Source of the DNA: Candidatus Enterocloster faecavium
GTDB lineage: Bacteria; Bacillota; Clostridia; Lachnospirales; Lachnospiraceae
Reading direction: 5' to 3'
NCBI GenBank assembly: GCA_019118585.1
Contig: DWYS01000090.1
Location: 1-34,815 of the forward strand
Length of the DNA: 34,815 nt
In this document: positions 14,756-24,221 of the stretch, piece by piece
Layout: every line of letters starts with the position of its first letter
Position numbering within the stretch: the stretch's first letter is position 1
Made by a program: the position numbers and the translations under genes
The notes under the pieces: model-generated
The model's input: the letters and a program-made list of their open reading frames with translations, nothing else
What the model was told of the DNA's origin: nothing
Databases searched by the model: none

Positions 14756-17035
14756 ATGACCTATGAACAGCTGCTGGAGCGGGAGCCTTATGGAGTGGGC
14801 AAAGAGGAAAAGGAAAAACTGCTCACAGGACTTCTGGAGGATTTGACTGAAGACCATATGGCCCGATGTCAGGCTTACGGCCGGGCGATGGGACTGCTAA
14901 GGGAGGCATTTTCCAAAGAAAGGGGAATTAAGGGGATGATTCCGGTCCCAGCTTCCGCTTTTAAGCAGGAAGGCTTTGCCAGTATTTCCGAAGAGGAGGT
15001 CTTTAAGGTGATGACCTCATCGGGGACCAGCGGCCAGACGCCCTCCAGAATCCTTTTGGACCGGCAGACGGCACAACGGCAGCAGAAGACACTGGAGCGG
15101 ATTGGCAGCAGCTTTCTGGGAAAGAAACGTCTGCCTATGCTGATTATTGACTCGCCGGACGTATTGAAGGACCGGGAGCTGTTTTCCGCCAGAGGGGCAG
15201 GAATCCTGGGATTTTCTATCTTCGGAGCCAGAAGGCGGTATGGGTTGAAACGGGATATGAGTCTGAATCTGGAGGAGATTGAGACGCTGGTTCGGGAGGC
15301 TGCCGGAGGAAAAATCCTGGTTTTTGGTTTTACCTACATGGTCTGGAAATATTTTTACGAACCCCTAAAAAATGCCGGAATCACCCTGAATTTATCCGGA
15401 GGGGTTCTGATTCATGGAGGCGGCTGGAAAAAGCTTCAGGATCAAGCGGTATCGCCGGAGGAGTTTCGGCGGGAAATCCAAAGAGTGACCGGAATCTCCC
15501 AGGTCAGAAGCTACTACGGGATGGCGGAACAGACGGGAAGCATCTATATGGAATGCGAGTACGGTCATCTCCATGCCAGTACCTACTCGGATATTTTAAT
15601 CCGGAATATGGAAGACTTCTCCTGCTGCCCCAACGGAGAGGAAGGCGTGGTGGAAGTGCTGTCCCCTATGGCCGGCTCCTATCCGGGACACGTGCTCCTG
15701 ACGGAGGACAAGGGAATCATTTTAGGGGAGGACGACTGCAAATGCGGCAGAAAAGGTAAGTATTTCCAGATTACGGGGCGCATCCGTCAGGCGGAGGTCC
15801 GGGGCTGCAGTGATACCTTTGAAGAAAAAAACGCAAAAAAGCTGAAACAACCCCAGGAACTTGTCCTTCTGGCTGGCTCCATGGAGTTAAATCCGCGGCC
15901 GTTTAAGGCTTTTTCAGAGCCGGCCATGGCTTTTTTTCAGAGGCTCTCGGAGAAAATCCGCTGTTTGGAACGCAGTCAGAGCAGTCAGGAATTGAGGGCC
16001 CTAAGCTTTTGGCTCAGAGCCTCCCATTTGAAGAAAATGAAGGAAAAGCTGGGGGAGAGCATGCGTCTGGGAAGGGGTGTTGCATTTCACATAGCGCCGT
16101 CCAATGTGCCTTATCTGTTTGTCTACAGCTGTGCCCTGGGAATCCTTTCCGGCAACAGCTGCCGGGTACGGGTGCCGGAAAAATTGAAGGATGAGGCGTT
16201 GATTGGCTGCATCCAAAGGCTGCTGAGGGAGGAGGACTTCCGGTGGCTGGGGGAGAGAATCTCCATTGTCTCCTACGACCACAGCCAGGAGCATTGGACC
16301 AGGAAATTTACGGAGGAATGCGATGTGCGGCTGCTGTGGGGAGGAGATGAAGCCGTCCGCAGTCTCCGAAGGATTCCGGTGGGCCCCGGTGCTCTGGACA
16401 TCGCCTTTCCGGACCGGGTATCCATGGCAGTACTGGACTGGAGGCGGGTAGTAGAACTGCCTCCGGAGGAAATGAGAAGCCTGGCAGCCCGCTTTTACGG
16501 GGATACCTACAGCCTGGACCAGAACGGCTGCTCCTGCCCGAAGCTGGTGTGCTGGCTGGGAGAAGGCGAGGGGAGAGAGGAGATGGTCAGAGGGTTCTGG
16601 GACGCGGTGGCCCAAGAGGCTTCCGCTTATCAGCTGACGGAGTATAAGGCCAGCCGGAAATATGCCTGTCTGTGGCGTCAGCTGATAGATGGAGGCGGCA
16701 GAACGGTCATGACCTGGGGAAACCGGCTGTATGTGACGATGCTGTCAGGAGCGATGGAGCCGGAGCGGCTGGAAGAGAAGATGGCCGCCCAGCGTTTTGG
16801 CAGTTTCCTTCAGTGCTTTCTGGACCGGATGGAGGAATTGGTTCCGTTTCTGTCGGACCGGATTCAGACGGTGGACGTTTTGGGCGTGAAGGAAGAGGAA
16901 ATCTGGAATCTGGCTGCGGATTACGGACTGCGGGGCGTATGCCGGGTTGTTCCCGTGGGGCAGGCCCTGTGGATGGATATGAACTGGGACGGCAAAGAAA
17001 TCTGGCACATGCTTTCCAGAAAGGCAGGTGATTAG
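14756..17035 (+). CDS. LuxE-LuxC fusion: acyl-protein synthetase plus acyl-thioester reductase
   Basis: A protein of 759 residues joining two enzymes that are separate in bioluminescent bacteria. Residues 1 to about 360 are LuxE-like: an adenylate-forming motif VMTSSGTSGQTPS (about 86-97), SYYGMAEQTGS near 255, a CKCGRKG turn, and C351 in EVRGCSD, which may be the acyl-accepting cysteine. Residues about 370-759 are LuxC-like: VAFHIAPSNVPYLFVYS near 445, and candidate catalytic C592 in DQNGCSCPKLV. Together they would activate a carboxylic acid or take an acyl thioester and reduce it to an aldehyde with NAD(P)H. No luciferase genes are present. The next gene starts one base after the stop. Substrate chain length is unknown. 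Confidence 0.87.
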   Translation: MTYEQLLEREPYGVGKEEKEKLLTGLLEDLTEDHMARCQAYGRAMGLLREAFSKERGIKGMIPVPASAFKQEGFASISEEEVFKVMTSSGTSGQTPSRILLDRQTAQRQQKTLERIGSSFLGKKRLPMLIIDSPDVLKDRELFSARGAGILGFSIFGARRRYGLKRDMSLNLEEIETLVREAAGGKILVFGFTYMVWKYFYEPLKNAGITLNLSGGVLIHGGGWKKLQDQAVSPEEFRREIQRVTGISQVRSYYGMAEQTGSIYMECEYGHLHASTYSDILIRNMEDFSCCPNGEEGVVEVLSPMAGSYPGHVLLTEDKGIILGEDDCKCGRKGKYFQITGRIRQAEVRGCSDTFEEKNAKKLKQPQELVLLAGSMELNPRPFKAFSEPAMAFFQRLSEKIRCLERSQSSQELRALSFWLRASHLKKMKEKLGESMRLGRGVAFHIAPSNVPYLFVYSCALGILSGNSCRVRVPEKLKDEALIGCIQRLLREEDFRWLGERISIVSYDHSQEHWTRKFTEECDVRLLWGGDEAVRSLRRIPVGPGALDIAFPDRVSMAVLDWRRVVELPPEEMRSLAARFYGDTYSLDQNGCSCPKLVCWLGEGEGREEMVRGFWDAVAQEASAYQLTEYKASRKYACLWRQLIDGGGRTVMTWGNRLYVTMLSGAMEPERLEEKMAAQRFGSFLQCFLDRMEELVPFLSDRIQTVDVLGVKEEEIWNLAADYGLRGVCRVVPVGQALWMDMNWDGKEIWHMLSRKAGD

Positions 17036-17036
17036 A

Positions 17037-18461
17037 ATGGGATTTTATCAGCCCAACCCTTCTTTTAGAGACAGGCGGATGCTGGCGGATGACAAAGGCA
17101 GGGAACTCACCTACGGGGAATTTGACCAGTATTATGAGAAAAAGCAGATGCTTTTTCTCAAGAGGGGGCTGATGTTCCTGCTCTGCACCAATCAGATGGC
17201 TTCCGTGATGCTCTATTTGATGTGCCTGAGAAAAGGGGGGGTCCCTCTCTTGCTGGACGGCAATCTGGACGAAGAACTTTTGGAGAGATTGATTCTGACC
17301 TACAAGCCGGATTATCTGTCCCTTCCGCAGGAGAGGGCCGGGAGATGGAAGCAGAGAGGCCGGGAGGTCCTGAGGGATAGGGGCTACGTGACTTTTCAGC
17401 TGAATCCGAAGGAGAGGGCCCGATTACATCCTGACCTGGCGCTGCTGTTGATGACTTCCGGCAGCACAGGAAGTCCCAAGCTGGTGCGCTTAAGCAGGAG
17501 GAATCTTGTCAGCAACGCCAGGGCTATTGCCGGCTATCTGGAGATTACGGAAAAAGAACGGCCCATTACCTCTCTGCCGATGAACTATACCTACGGACTG
17601 TCGATTATCAACAGCCATCTGGAACAGGGGGCGGCGGTGTATCTGACGGAGCGCTCCATGGCGGAGGAGGGATTCTGGCGCTTTTTTAAGGAGAAGGAAA
17701 TCACATCCTTCGGGGGCGTTCCATTTACCTACCAGATGTTAAAGAGAATTGGCTTTTTTGAGATGGAACTACCCTCTCTCAGGACCATGACCCAGGCGGG
17801 AGGAAAGCTTTCGGAGGGGCTTCAGAGGGAATTTGGGGAGTTTGCCGCCAGAACGGGGCGCCGTATGGTGGTAATGTACGGGCAGACCGAGGCCACGGCA
17901 CGCATGAGCTATCTGCCTGCCGGGGATGTGCTGAGAAAAATCGGCAGCATCGGAATCTCCATTCCGGGCGGGCGCTTCTCTCTCCGGGATGAGGAAGGAA
18001 GGACCATCACAAAAGCGGGGCAGGTGGGAGAGCTGATTTACGAGGGCCCAAATGTAGCCATGGGCTATGCGGGACAGGCGGAGGAACTGGCAGAAGGGGA
18101 CTTGTGGCAGGGCCGTCTGGCTACCGGGGATATGGCCCGGCAGGATGAGGAGGGGTACTACTATATCACCGGCAGGAAGAAGCGTTTTTTGAAAATGTAC
18201 GGAAAGCGGGTCAGCCTGGATGAGATGGAGCAACTGGTCCGAAGCCGCTGTGAAGGCAGCGAGGCCGCCTGTACCGGTTCGGATGACCATATGCGAATCT
18301 ACATAACCGGAAACCCGGATGGGGAGGAGCTGTGCTTCTGGCTGTCCCGGAAGACCGGACTCCACGCCGGAGGCATGAAGGTCATTTATGTGGACCAGAT
18401 ACCCAAAAACCAGGCCGGGAAGATTCTCTACCAGGAATTGGAACGGTCCCAGATGAAGTGA
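17037..18461 (+). CDS. AMP-forming acyl/aryl ligase (ANL superfamily)
   Basis: An adenylating enzyme of 474 residues. Core motifs are visible in order: [14 protein letters not shown] (about residue 143), [12 protein letters not shown] near 283, the TGD motif in [20 protein letters not shown] near 365, and the catalytic lysine in PKNQAGKI near 460. It would form an acyl-adenylate and pass the acyl group to CoA or, given the ACP gene upstream, to the ACP. ATG 17037 is preferred to the in-frame GTG at 17028 because AGGCAGGTG then serves as ribosome binding site. A short N-terminal domain suggests a stand-alone ligase rather than an NRPS module. Substrate unknown. Confidence 0.86.
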   Translation: MGFYQPNPSFRDRRMLADDKGRELTYGEFDQYYEKKQMLFLKRGLMFLLCTNQMASVMLYLMCLRKGGVPLLLDGNLDEELLERLILTYKPDYLSLPQERAGRWKQRGREVLRDRGYVTFQLNPKERARLHPDLALLLMTSGSTGSPKLVRLSRRNLVSNARAIAGYLEITEKERPITSLPMNYTYGLSIINSHLEQGAAVYLTERSMAEEGFWRFFKEKEITSFGGVPFTYQMLKRIGFFEMELPSLRTMTQAGGKLSEGLQREFGEFAARTGRRMVVMYGQTEATARMSYLPAGDVLRKIGSIGISIPGGRFSLRDEEGRTITKAGQVGELIYEGPNVAMGYAGQAEELAEGDLWQGRLATGDMARQDEEGYYYITGRKKRFLKMYGKRVSLDEMEQLVRSRCEGSEAACTGSDDHMRIYITGNPDGEELCFWLSRKTGLHAGGMKVIYVDQIPKNQAGKILYQELERSQMK

Positions 18462-18481
18462 TAATTGAGGAGGAAGAACAA

Positions 18482-19663
18482 ATGGACAGAAAAGTAGTTT
18501 TGGCAGGAGCATGCCGCACCGCCATCGGAACCATGGGAGGCTCTTTGAGCACAACGCCGGCAGCGGAGCTGGGGGCCATCGTAATCCGGGAGGCCTTAAG
18601 GAGAGCTAAGGTATCCCCGGAAGCGGTGGACCAGGTTTACATGGGCTGCGTGATTCAGGCGGGCCAGGGACAGAACGTGGCCAGACAGTCGGCGATTAAG
18701 GCGGGAATCCCGGTGGAGACCCCGGCAGTTACCATCAATGTGGTGTGCGGTTCCGGTCTGAACTGCGTTAATATGGCTGCCCAGATGATTCTGGCCGGAG
18801 AAGCGGATATTGTGGTAGCAGGGGGAATGGAGAACATGTCGATGGCGCCCTATGCCATGAAAAATGCCCGGTTCGGCTACCGTATGGGCAACGCCCCCAT
18901 GGTGGACACCATGGTCAATGACGCTCTGTGGGACGCATTCAATGACTATCATATGGGAATCACGGCGGAGAATGTGGCTGAGAAGTGGAACCTGACCAGA
19001 GAGCAGCTGGATGAATTTGCCGCCTCCAGCCAGCAGAAGGCCTGTGCCGCCATCGAGGCCGGACGGTTTAAGGAGGAAATCGTGTCGGTAGAGGTAAAGA
19101 AGAAAAAGGAGACCATCCAATTCGATACGGATGAGGGCCCCAGGCCGGGGACCACGGCTCAGAGCATTGCCAGGCTGCGTTCGGCTTTCAAAGAGGGCGG
19201 AGTGGTAACGGCAGGAAACGCTTCCTCCATCAACGACGGCGCGGCAGCCATTGTGGTGATGAGCCAGGAGAAGGCGAAAGAGCTGGGCGTGGAGCCTATG
19301 GCGGTGTGGGTAGGAGGCGCCCTGGGAGGCGTGGACCCGGCGATTATGGGCGTGGGGCCGGTGGCGGCTACCCGCAAGGTGATGGAGAAAACGGGACTGT
19401 CTGTGGAGGACATGGACCTGATTGAAGCCAACGAAGCCTTCGCGGCCCAGTCCCTTGCGGTGGCAAAGGAGCTGGACTTTGACATGGACAAGGTGAATGT
19501 CAACGGCGGAGCCATTGCCCTGGGGCACCCTGTAGGCGCCTCCGGCTGCCGGATTCTGGTGACGCTTCTGTATGAGATGCAGCGCAGGAACGCGAAAAAA
19601 GGACTGGCCACTCTGTGCATCGGAGGAGGAATGGGCTGCGCTACCGTGGTGGCCCGGCCATAG
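18482..19663 (+). CDS. thlA: Acetyl-CoA acetyltransferase (thiolase)
   Basis: A thiolase of 393 residues, the normal length. Catalytic residues are C89 ([10 protein letters not shown]), H349 ([10 protein letters not shown]) and C379 ([10 protein letters not shown]). In the degradative direction it splits acetoacetyl-CoA with CoA into two acetyl-CoA. ATG 18482 with GAGGAGG upstream was chosen; the reading frame is open further upstream into the ligase gene but without a start signal. It is followed at 25 bases by crotonase and then 3-hydroxybutyryl-CoA dehydrogenase. No butyryl-CoA dehydrogenase or Etf genes are present in the window, so the set points to oxidation of crotonyl-CoA rather than butyrate formation from this locus. 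Confidence 0.95.
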   Translation: MDRKVVLAGACRTAIGTMGGSLSTTPAAELGAIVIREALRRAKVSPEAVDQVYMGCVIQAGQGQNVARQSAIKAGIPVETPAVTINVVCGSGLNCVNMAAQMILAGEADIVVAGGMENMSMAPYAMKNARFGYRMGNAPMVDTMVNDALWDAFNDYHMGITAENVAEKWNLTREQLDEFAASSQQKACAAIEAGRFKEEIVSVEVKKKKETIQFDTDEGPRPGTTAQSIARLRSAFKEGGVVTAGNASSINDGAAAIVVMSQEKAKELGVEPMAVWVGGALGGVDPAIMGVGPVAATRKVMEKTGLSVEDMDLIEANEAFAAQSLAVAKELDFDMDKVNVNGGAIALGHPVGASGCRILVTLLYEMQRRNAKKGLATLCIGGGMGCATVVARP

Positions 19664-19688
19664 GAGGGAGAAAAGGAGAATCGGTTAT

Positions 19689-20465
19689 ATGGAATTTGTA
19701 ATCTATGAGGCCAGGGAGGGGACAGGAATCATCACCATCAACCGCCCCTCCGCCTTAAACGCATTAAACAGCCAGGTGCTCCGGGAACTGAGCCAGGTGC
19801 TGGACGAGGTGGACTTAAATCAAGTCCGGGCGCTGATTGTGACGGGAGCAGGGGAGAAGGCTTTCGTGGCAGGAGCGGATATCGGCGAGATGAGCGCGTT
19901 GACCAAGGAGGAGGGGGAGGCATTTGGCAGACGGGGAAATCAGGTATTCCGGAAGCTGGAGACCTTTCCGGTTCCGGTCATCGCGGCGGTCAACGGCTTT
20001 GCCCTGGGCGGCGGCTGTGAGCTGGCCTTAAGCTGCGATATCCGAATCTGCTCCGACAACGCGGTGTTCGGACAGCCGGAGGCAGGACTTGGCATCACCC
20101 CTGGCTTTGGCGGTACCCAGCGGCTGGCCAGGCTGGTGGGGGCCGGAATGGCCAAGCAGATGATTTACACGGCCAGAAATATCAAAGCCCAGGAGGCTCT
20201 CCGCATCGGACTGGTAAACGGCATCTGCAGTCAGGAGGAGCTGATGACAGAGGCCATGAAGCTGGCCGCCCAGATTGGGGCAAACGCTCCCATTGCGGTG
20301 CGAAACTGCAAGAAGGCCATCAGCGAAGGACTTCAGGGCACCATCGAAGCAGGACTTGCCCTGGAGGAGAAGCTGTTCGGGGACTGTTTTGAAACTTATG
20401 ACCAGAGGGAAGGCATGAGCGCCTTTCTGGATAAACGGAAAGAAAAACATTTTATCAATCAATAG
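19689..20465 (+). CDS. crt: Enoyl-CoA hydratase (crotonase)
   Basis: A crotonase-fold enzyme of 258 residues. The oxyanion-hole stretch AFVAGADIGEM and the two catalytic glutamates E111 (GGGCELAL) and E131 (GQPEAGLG) are present, as in short-chain enoyl-CoA hydratases. It hydrates crotonyl-CoA from AbfD to (S)-3-hydroxybutyryl-CoA. The start at 19689 is the first methionine of the conserved domain, behind AAAAGGAG; the longer frame back to 19572 overlaps the thiolase gene. It ends 9 bases before hbd. Confidence 0.94.
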   Translation: MEFVIYEAREGTGIITINRPSALNALNSQVLRELSQVLDEVDLNQVRALIVTGAGEKAFVAGADIGEMSALTKEEGEAFGRRGNQVFRKLETFPVPVIAAVNGFALGGGCELALSCDIRICSDNAVFGQPEAGLGITPGFGGTQRLARLVGAGMAKQMIYTARNIKAQEALRIGLVNGICSQEELMTEAMKLAAQIGANAPIAVRNCKKAISEGLQGTIEAGLALEEKLFGDCFETYDQREGMSAFLDKRKEKHFINQ

Positions 20466-20474
20466 GAGGACGCA

Positions 20475-21314
20475 ATGAAAATCGGTGTAATCGGCGCCGG
20501 AACCATGGGTTCCGGCATTGCTCAGGCATTTGCCCAGACAGAGGGCTATGAGGTGGTACTGTGTGACGTAAATGAGGTACTGGCCGCCAAAGGCAAGGCG
20601 AAAATCGAGGCGGGACTGAAGAAGCGGATTGAGCGGGGCAAGCTTTCCCAGGAGGAAGGAGAGCGGATTCTGAGAAAAATCCTGGTGGGAACGAAGACGG
20701 ACTGCGGGGACTGCGACCTGGTGATTGAGGCCGCGGTGGAGAATATGGAAATCAAGAAGCAGACCTTTAAAGAGCTTCAGGACATTTGCAGGAAGGACTG
20801 TATGTTCGCTACCAATACGTCCTCTTTGTCTATTACGGAAATCGGCGCCGGTCTGGAACGTCCGGTAATCGGCATGCACTTTTTCAATCCCGCCCCGGTT
20901 ATGAAGCTGGTGGAGGTAATTGCGGGCTTAAATACCCCTCAGGAGGTAACGGCCCGGATTAAGAGCATTGCGGAGGAAATCGGAAAGGTTCCGGTGCAGG
21001 TGGAGGAAGCAGCAGGATTTGTGGTAAACCGCATCCTGATTCCCATGATCAATGAGGCTGTGGGTATCTACGCCGAGGGGATTGCAAGCGCGGAGGGAAT
21101 CGATGCCGCCATGAAGCTGGGAGCCAATCATCCCATGGGCCCTCTGGAGCTTGGAGATTTGGTGGGGCTGGATGTCGTCCTGGCTATTATGGAGGTGCTG
21201 CAGAACGAGACGGGAGACTCCAAGTACCGTCCCCATCCGCTGTTGAGAAAGATGGTCCGGGGCGGACGGCTGGGAAGAAAGACCGGGAAGGGATTTTACG
21301 ATTACGGAAAATAG
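20475..21314 (+). CDS. hbd: 3-hydroxybutyryl-CoA dehydrogenase
   Basis: An NAD(P)-dependent 3-hydroxyacyl-CoA dehydrogenase of 279 residues. It begins with the Rossmann motif [13 protein letters not shown]. The catalytic histidine is H135 in [18 protein letters not shown], and the C-terminal domain contains [16 protein letters not shown]. It oxidises (S)-3-hydroxybutyryl-CoA to acetoacetyl-CoA for the thiolase encoded two genes upstream. The ribosome binding site is AGGAGG seven bases before the ATG. Confidence 0.95.
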   Translation: MKIGVIGAGTMGSGIAQAFAQTEGYEVVLCDVNEVLAAKGKAKIEAGLKKRIERGKLSQEEGERILRKILVGTKTDCGDCDLVIEAAVENMEIKKQTFKELQDICRKDCMFATNTSSLSITEIGAGLERPVIGMHFFNPAPVMKLVEVIAGLNTPQEVTARIKSIAEEIGKVPVQVEEAAGFVVNRILIPMINEAVGIYAEGIASAEGIDAAMKLGANHPMGPLELGDLVGLDVVLAIMEVLQNETGDSKYRPHPLLRKMVRGGRLGRKTGKGFYDYGK

Positions 21315-21370
21315 ATAAGTGTTCAGATAGGTTGCTGAATATGATTTCAAATAGAAAAAGGAGAAAGCAA

Positions 21371-23086
21371 TTGGAAGCGCAGTTAAAAAAAGAAGAAGAA
21401 AACCAGACGGTTACCGTAGCGGAGATGTTTGTGAAAGCCCTGGAGCATGAGGGGGTGGAGTACGCCTTCGGGATCCCGGGGGAGGAGAATCTGGATGTGG
21501 TGGATGCCATGTGCAGGTCGGAGAAGATTCAGGTAGTTTTGACCCGCCATGAGCAGGGGGCGGCTTTTATGGCCGATGTATACGGGCGTTTGACGGGGAA
21601 AGCAGGGGTTTGCTTCTCGACCCTGGGACCCGGAGCCACCAATCTGATTACAGGAGTGGCGGATGCCAACGGAGACGGAGCGCCCCTGGTGGCGGTAACC
21701 GCCCAGGTATCCAGCGATAAGATGCATCTGACCTCCCACCAGTATCTGGATTTGGAAAGTCTCTTCCGCCCAATTACCAAGAGGACGAAAATGATTGTGC
21801 GTCCGGAATCCGTCAATGAGATTGTGCGTCTGGCCTTTAAGTACGCGGAAAGCGAGCGGCCAGGAGCGACCCACATCTGTATTCCCGATGATATTGCCAG
21901 AGAGCAGGTTCCCGAGGGTGTGGCCAGAAAGCTTCTGAACCATCCGGACTCCAACCGGGAATATGCGGACGGCGATTCCATCGACCGGGCGGCGGTGGAA
22001 ATCGCCAGAGCCAGGAAACCGGTGGTCCTGGTAGGACACTCCGCGGTGAGGAGCAGAGCTTCGGAAGCCCTGACGGCCTTTGCCAACCGGCTGAGGATAC
22101 CGGTGGTCAATACCATGATGGCCAAGGGTATCATTTCCTATCAGAATCCATACTCCATGTGGACCATTGGAATCCCACAGAAAGATTTTGCCAACATGAT
22201 CCTGGAGAAGGCGGATTTGGTGATTGCGGTAGGCTACGACATTGTGGAGTTGGCTCCGGCTAAGTGGAACGGAGGCGATGGCCACCGGATCCTTCATATT
22301 GACTCCAGGCCGGCCCACGTAAACAAGCTGTATCAGCCGGAAGTGGAGGTAGTGGGGGATATCAGCGATTCCCTGAACCGTCTGGCACAGTGCTGTGACA
22401 GCAAGGAAGAGCCAAAGGAGGCGCTGGAAATCAAGGAGAGGATGGTGAGAGAGCATGCCCAGTATGCCAATGACCTTTCCTTCCCGGTAAAGCCTCAGAA
22501 GCTGCTTTACGACGTGCGCAAGATCATGGGGCCGGAGGATATCGTAATCTCCGATGTGGGAGCTCACAAGATGTGGATTGCCCGCCACTATGACTGCTAC
22601 AAGCCCAATACCTGTCTGATTTCCAATGGCTTTGCCACCATGGGAATCGCGGTGCCCGGCGCCATTGCGGCCAAGCTGGTGGAATCCAAGCGAAGGGTGC
22701 TCGCCATTACCGGAGACGGCGGTTTTATGATGAATTGCCAGGAGATGGAGACGGCTGCCAGACTCAATGTACCCATTGTGGTCCTGGTTTTAAACGACGG
22801 CAGCTATGGGCTGATTAAGTGGAAGCAGGAGGATCGGTTCGGACGGCATTATTGTGTAGATTTTACCAATCCGGATTTTGCGAAAATGGCGGAGAGTATG
22901 GGAGTTCTGGGATTTAAGCTGGAAAAGACGGAAGATTTGATTCCCACATTGGAGGAGGCTTTCCGGTCTCAGAAACCCTGTATCATAGAGTGCCCGGTGG
23001 ATTACGGCGAGAACACCAAGCTGACCAGACATTTAAAAGAAGTGATGAAGGAGCTGGTTCAGGATTCGCCAGCCCCTGTAGTCTAA
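21371..23086 (+). CDS. TPP-dependent enzyme of the acetolactate-synthase family (possible 2-oxoglutarate decarboxylase)
   Basis: A thiamine-diphosphate enzyme of 571 residues with three domains: an N-terminal pyrimidine-binding domain with catalytic E61 (LTRHEQGAAFMAD), a central domain, and a PP domain with GDG at 448-450 followed by LNDGSYG. HQYLDLESLFRPITK resembles the catabolic AlsS subfamily. The start is uncertain: TTG 21371 has AAAAAGGAG seven bases upstream and is preferred; ATG 21341 and TTG 21332 are in frame but have poorer sites. No small regulatory subunit or branched-chain amino-acid genes are nearby. In cyanobacteria an enzyme annotated as acetolactate synthase decarboxylates 2-oxoglutarate to succinate semialdehyde. 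Isocitrate dehydrogenase and 4-hydroxybutyrate dehydrogenase in the same regulon make that activity plausible. Acetolactate formation remains possible. Confidence 0.88.
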   Translation: MEAQLKKEEENQTVTVAEMFVKALEHEGVEYAFGIPGEENLDVVDAMCRSEKIQVVLTRHEQGAAFMADVYGRLTGKAGVCFSTLGPGATNLITGVADANGDGAPLVAVTAQVSSDKMHLTSHQYLDLESLFRPITKRTKMIVRPESVNEIVRLAFKYAESERPGATHICIPDDIAREQVPEGVARKLLNHPDSNREYADGDSIDRAAVEIARARKPVVLVGHSAVRSRASEALTAFANRLRIPVVNTMMAKGIISYQNPYSMWTIGIPQKDFANMILEKADLVIAVGYDIVELAPAKWNGGDGHRILHIDSRPAHVNKLYQPEVEVVGDISDSLNRLAQCCDSKEEPKEALEIKERMVREHAQYANDLSFPVKPQKLLYDVRKIMGPEDIVISDVGAHKMWIARHYDCYKPNTCLISNGFATMGIAVPGAIAAKLVESKRRVLAITGDGGFMMNCQEMETAARLNVPIVVLVLNDGSYGLIKWKQEDRFGRHYCVDFTNPDFAKMAESMGVLGFKLEKTEDLIPTLEEAFRSQKPCIIECPVDYGENTKLTRHLKEVMKELVQDSPAPVV

Positions 23087-23087
23087 A

Positions 23088-24011
23088 TCAAAACATATTT
23101 AAGTGAATCCGCTCAAAGTGGTCGGCCTGAAGGATGATTTCCTTAATCAGGGCCTCACAGGCGGTGCTGGTGGCCCGGCCCGGGTTGGTGATAATCCCGA
23201 ACTGGGTCACCTCCTTGTCGTCAATGTGGAGGGGGACGATATCCCCGTTGTGGACGTAGATGTTGTTGGCCAGGGATACATCGGGCCCGAACCCAACGGC
23301 GTTAGTTTCCATGACGAAATTCTTGATGGACTCCGGATTCCGGGAGGAGGTCATGATGTTGGGTGTACCGTACTGTCTCAGCTGCTGGAGTATGTAGTCG
23401 GACAGGGAGAAAGCCTCCCCAAACAGAACGATGGGATATTGGACCAGCTCCTGGTAGGTGGTAATCTTCTTGCGGGCCAGAGGAGATTTGGCTCCCACAT
23501 AAGCCATCAGCTTTCCGGAGAAAAGCAGCTGAAACTTCTCGGAAGGCTCATAATGAACATAGCTGTGGCGGGTTACCAGCCCGAAGTCCGCGGAGCCCTT
23601 GTGGACGTCCTCGCGGATTTTTTTGGAGCCGTCTTCCCGGATTTTGATGGTGACGTTGGGGAAGGATTTCTTGTAAAATGCCACGGCTCTTGGAAGGAGA
23701 GCGGAGCACAAGGTGGGAACGGCTCCTACGGTAATGGTTTCAAAAATATCCGTATAGTTTAAGCTGCTGAGCTTTTTGATTTCATTGATGCTGTTTAAGG
23801 CCTGGCGTGCCTGAGCGATGATTTGAAGACCGATTTCCGTAGGCTCCGCGCCCAGGCGGGAACGCTTAAAAAGGGTCACGTTCAGCTCTTTTTCCAAGGA
23901 GGTGACGGCCTGGCTGATGCTGGGCTGAGCGATAAAAAGCCGTTCGCTGGCGGTAGTGAAGGAGCCGGTATCGGCGATTTCCACGATGTATTGTAACTGT
24001 TCTAAACGCAT
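23088..24011 (-). CDS. LysR-family transcriptional regulator, probable activator of the locus
   Basis: A full-length LysR-type regulator of 307 residues. The N-terminal winged helix-turn-helix (residues about 1-60, with SFTTASERLFIAQPSISQAVTSLE) is followed by the two-lobed effector-binding domain. It is convergent with the TPP-enzyme gene (one base between stop codons) and divergent from the NHL-protein / 4-hydroxybutyrate-dehydrogenase unit. Five copies of one dyad with a LysR-type T-N11-A core lie upstream of the transcription units of this locus, one of them in its own upstream region. I infer that it binds them and responds to a pathway intermediate, which cannot be named from sequence. 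Confidence 0.93.
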   Translation of the reverse strand: MRLEQLQYIVEIADTGSFTTASERLFIAQPSISQAVTSLEKELNVTLFKRSRLGAEPTEIGLQIIAQARQALNSINEIKKLSSLNYTDIFETITVGAVPTLCSALLPRAVAFYKKSFPNVTIKIREDGSKKIREDVHKGSADFGLVTRHSYVHYEPSEKFQLLFSGKLMAYVGAKSPLARKKITTYQELVQYPIVLFGEAFSLSDYILQQLRQYGTPNIMTSSRNPESIKNFVMETNAVGFGPDVSLANNIYVHNGDIVPLHIDDKEVTQFGIITNPGRATSTACEALIKEIILQADHFERIHLNMF

Positions 24012-24057
24012 ATGTGCCTCGCATATTTGTAAAAATCATTCGTACTGCAACGGTTCT

Positions 24058-24086
24058 ATTTTATCAAAATCCAAGGGGAAATTCAA
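24058..24086 (-). promoter_or_regulatory. Promoter of the lysR gene
   Basis: On the minus strand TTGAAT (24081-24086) and TAAAAT (24058-24063) are 17 bp apart, about 47 bases ahead of the start codon. The operator dyad at 24104-24118 is centred near -60 of this promoter, so the regulator may also act on its own gene. Confidence 0.75.
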
Positions 24087-24103
24087 TGAAAAAACAGAAA
24101 GCA

Positions 24104-24168
24104 ATAGGCACAGCCTATGGGACTATCGGGTTTGGGTATTTTTCAGAAGGAAAAAAGCATGGTATTCT
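24104..24168 (+). promoter_or_regulatory. LysR-type operator and promoter, copy 2 (NHL protein / 4-hydroxybutyrate dehydrogenase)
   Basis: ATAGG-CACAG-CCTAT (24104-24118), second half-site pair ACTATC-N7-GGTATT, -35 box TTTTCA (24140-24145, again 36 bp after the dyad start), 17-bp spacer and -10 box TATTCT (24163-24168). This is the weakest -35 of the five copies, which would make it the most activator-dependent. Confidence 0.78.
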
Positions 24169-24221
24169 TTAAGAAATAGAGAGAAAATTTAAAGTTGCGG
24201 AGCAAGGAGGAGGTCGCTATA

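Noticed and set aside
14756..17035. The LuxE-LuxC gene as a sign of bioluminescence
   Set aside because: No luxA, luxB, luxD or flavin reductase gene is present, the organism appears anaerobic, and the neighbours are CoA-thioester metabolism genes.
23103..23762. A 219-codon plus-strand frame
   Set aside because: It lies wholly within the lysR gene on the other strand, has low-complexity Val/Gly/Asp composition typical of a shadow frame, and lacks a ribosome binding site.
23087..24011. The possibility that lysR belongs to the same operon as the TPP-enzyme gene
   Set aside because: It is on the opposite strand, convergent with one base between the stop codons, and has its own promoter at 24058-24086.
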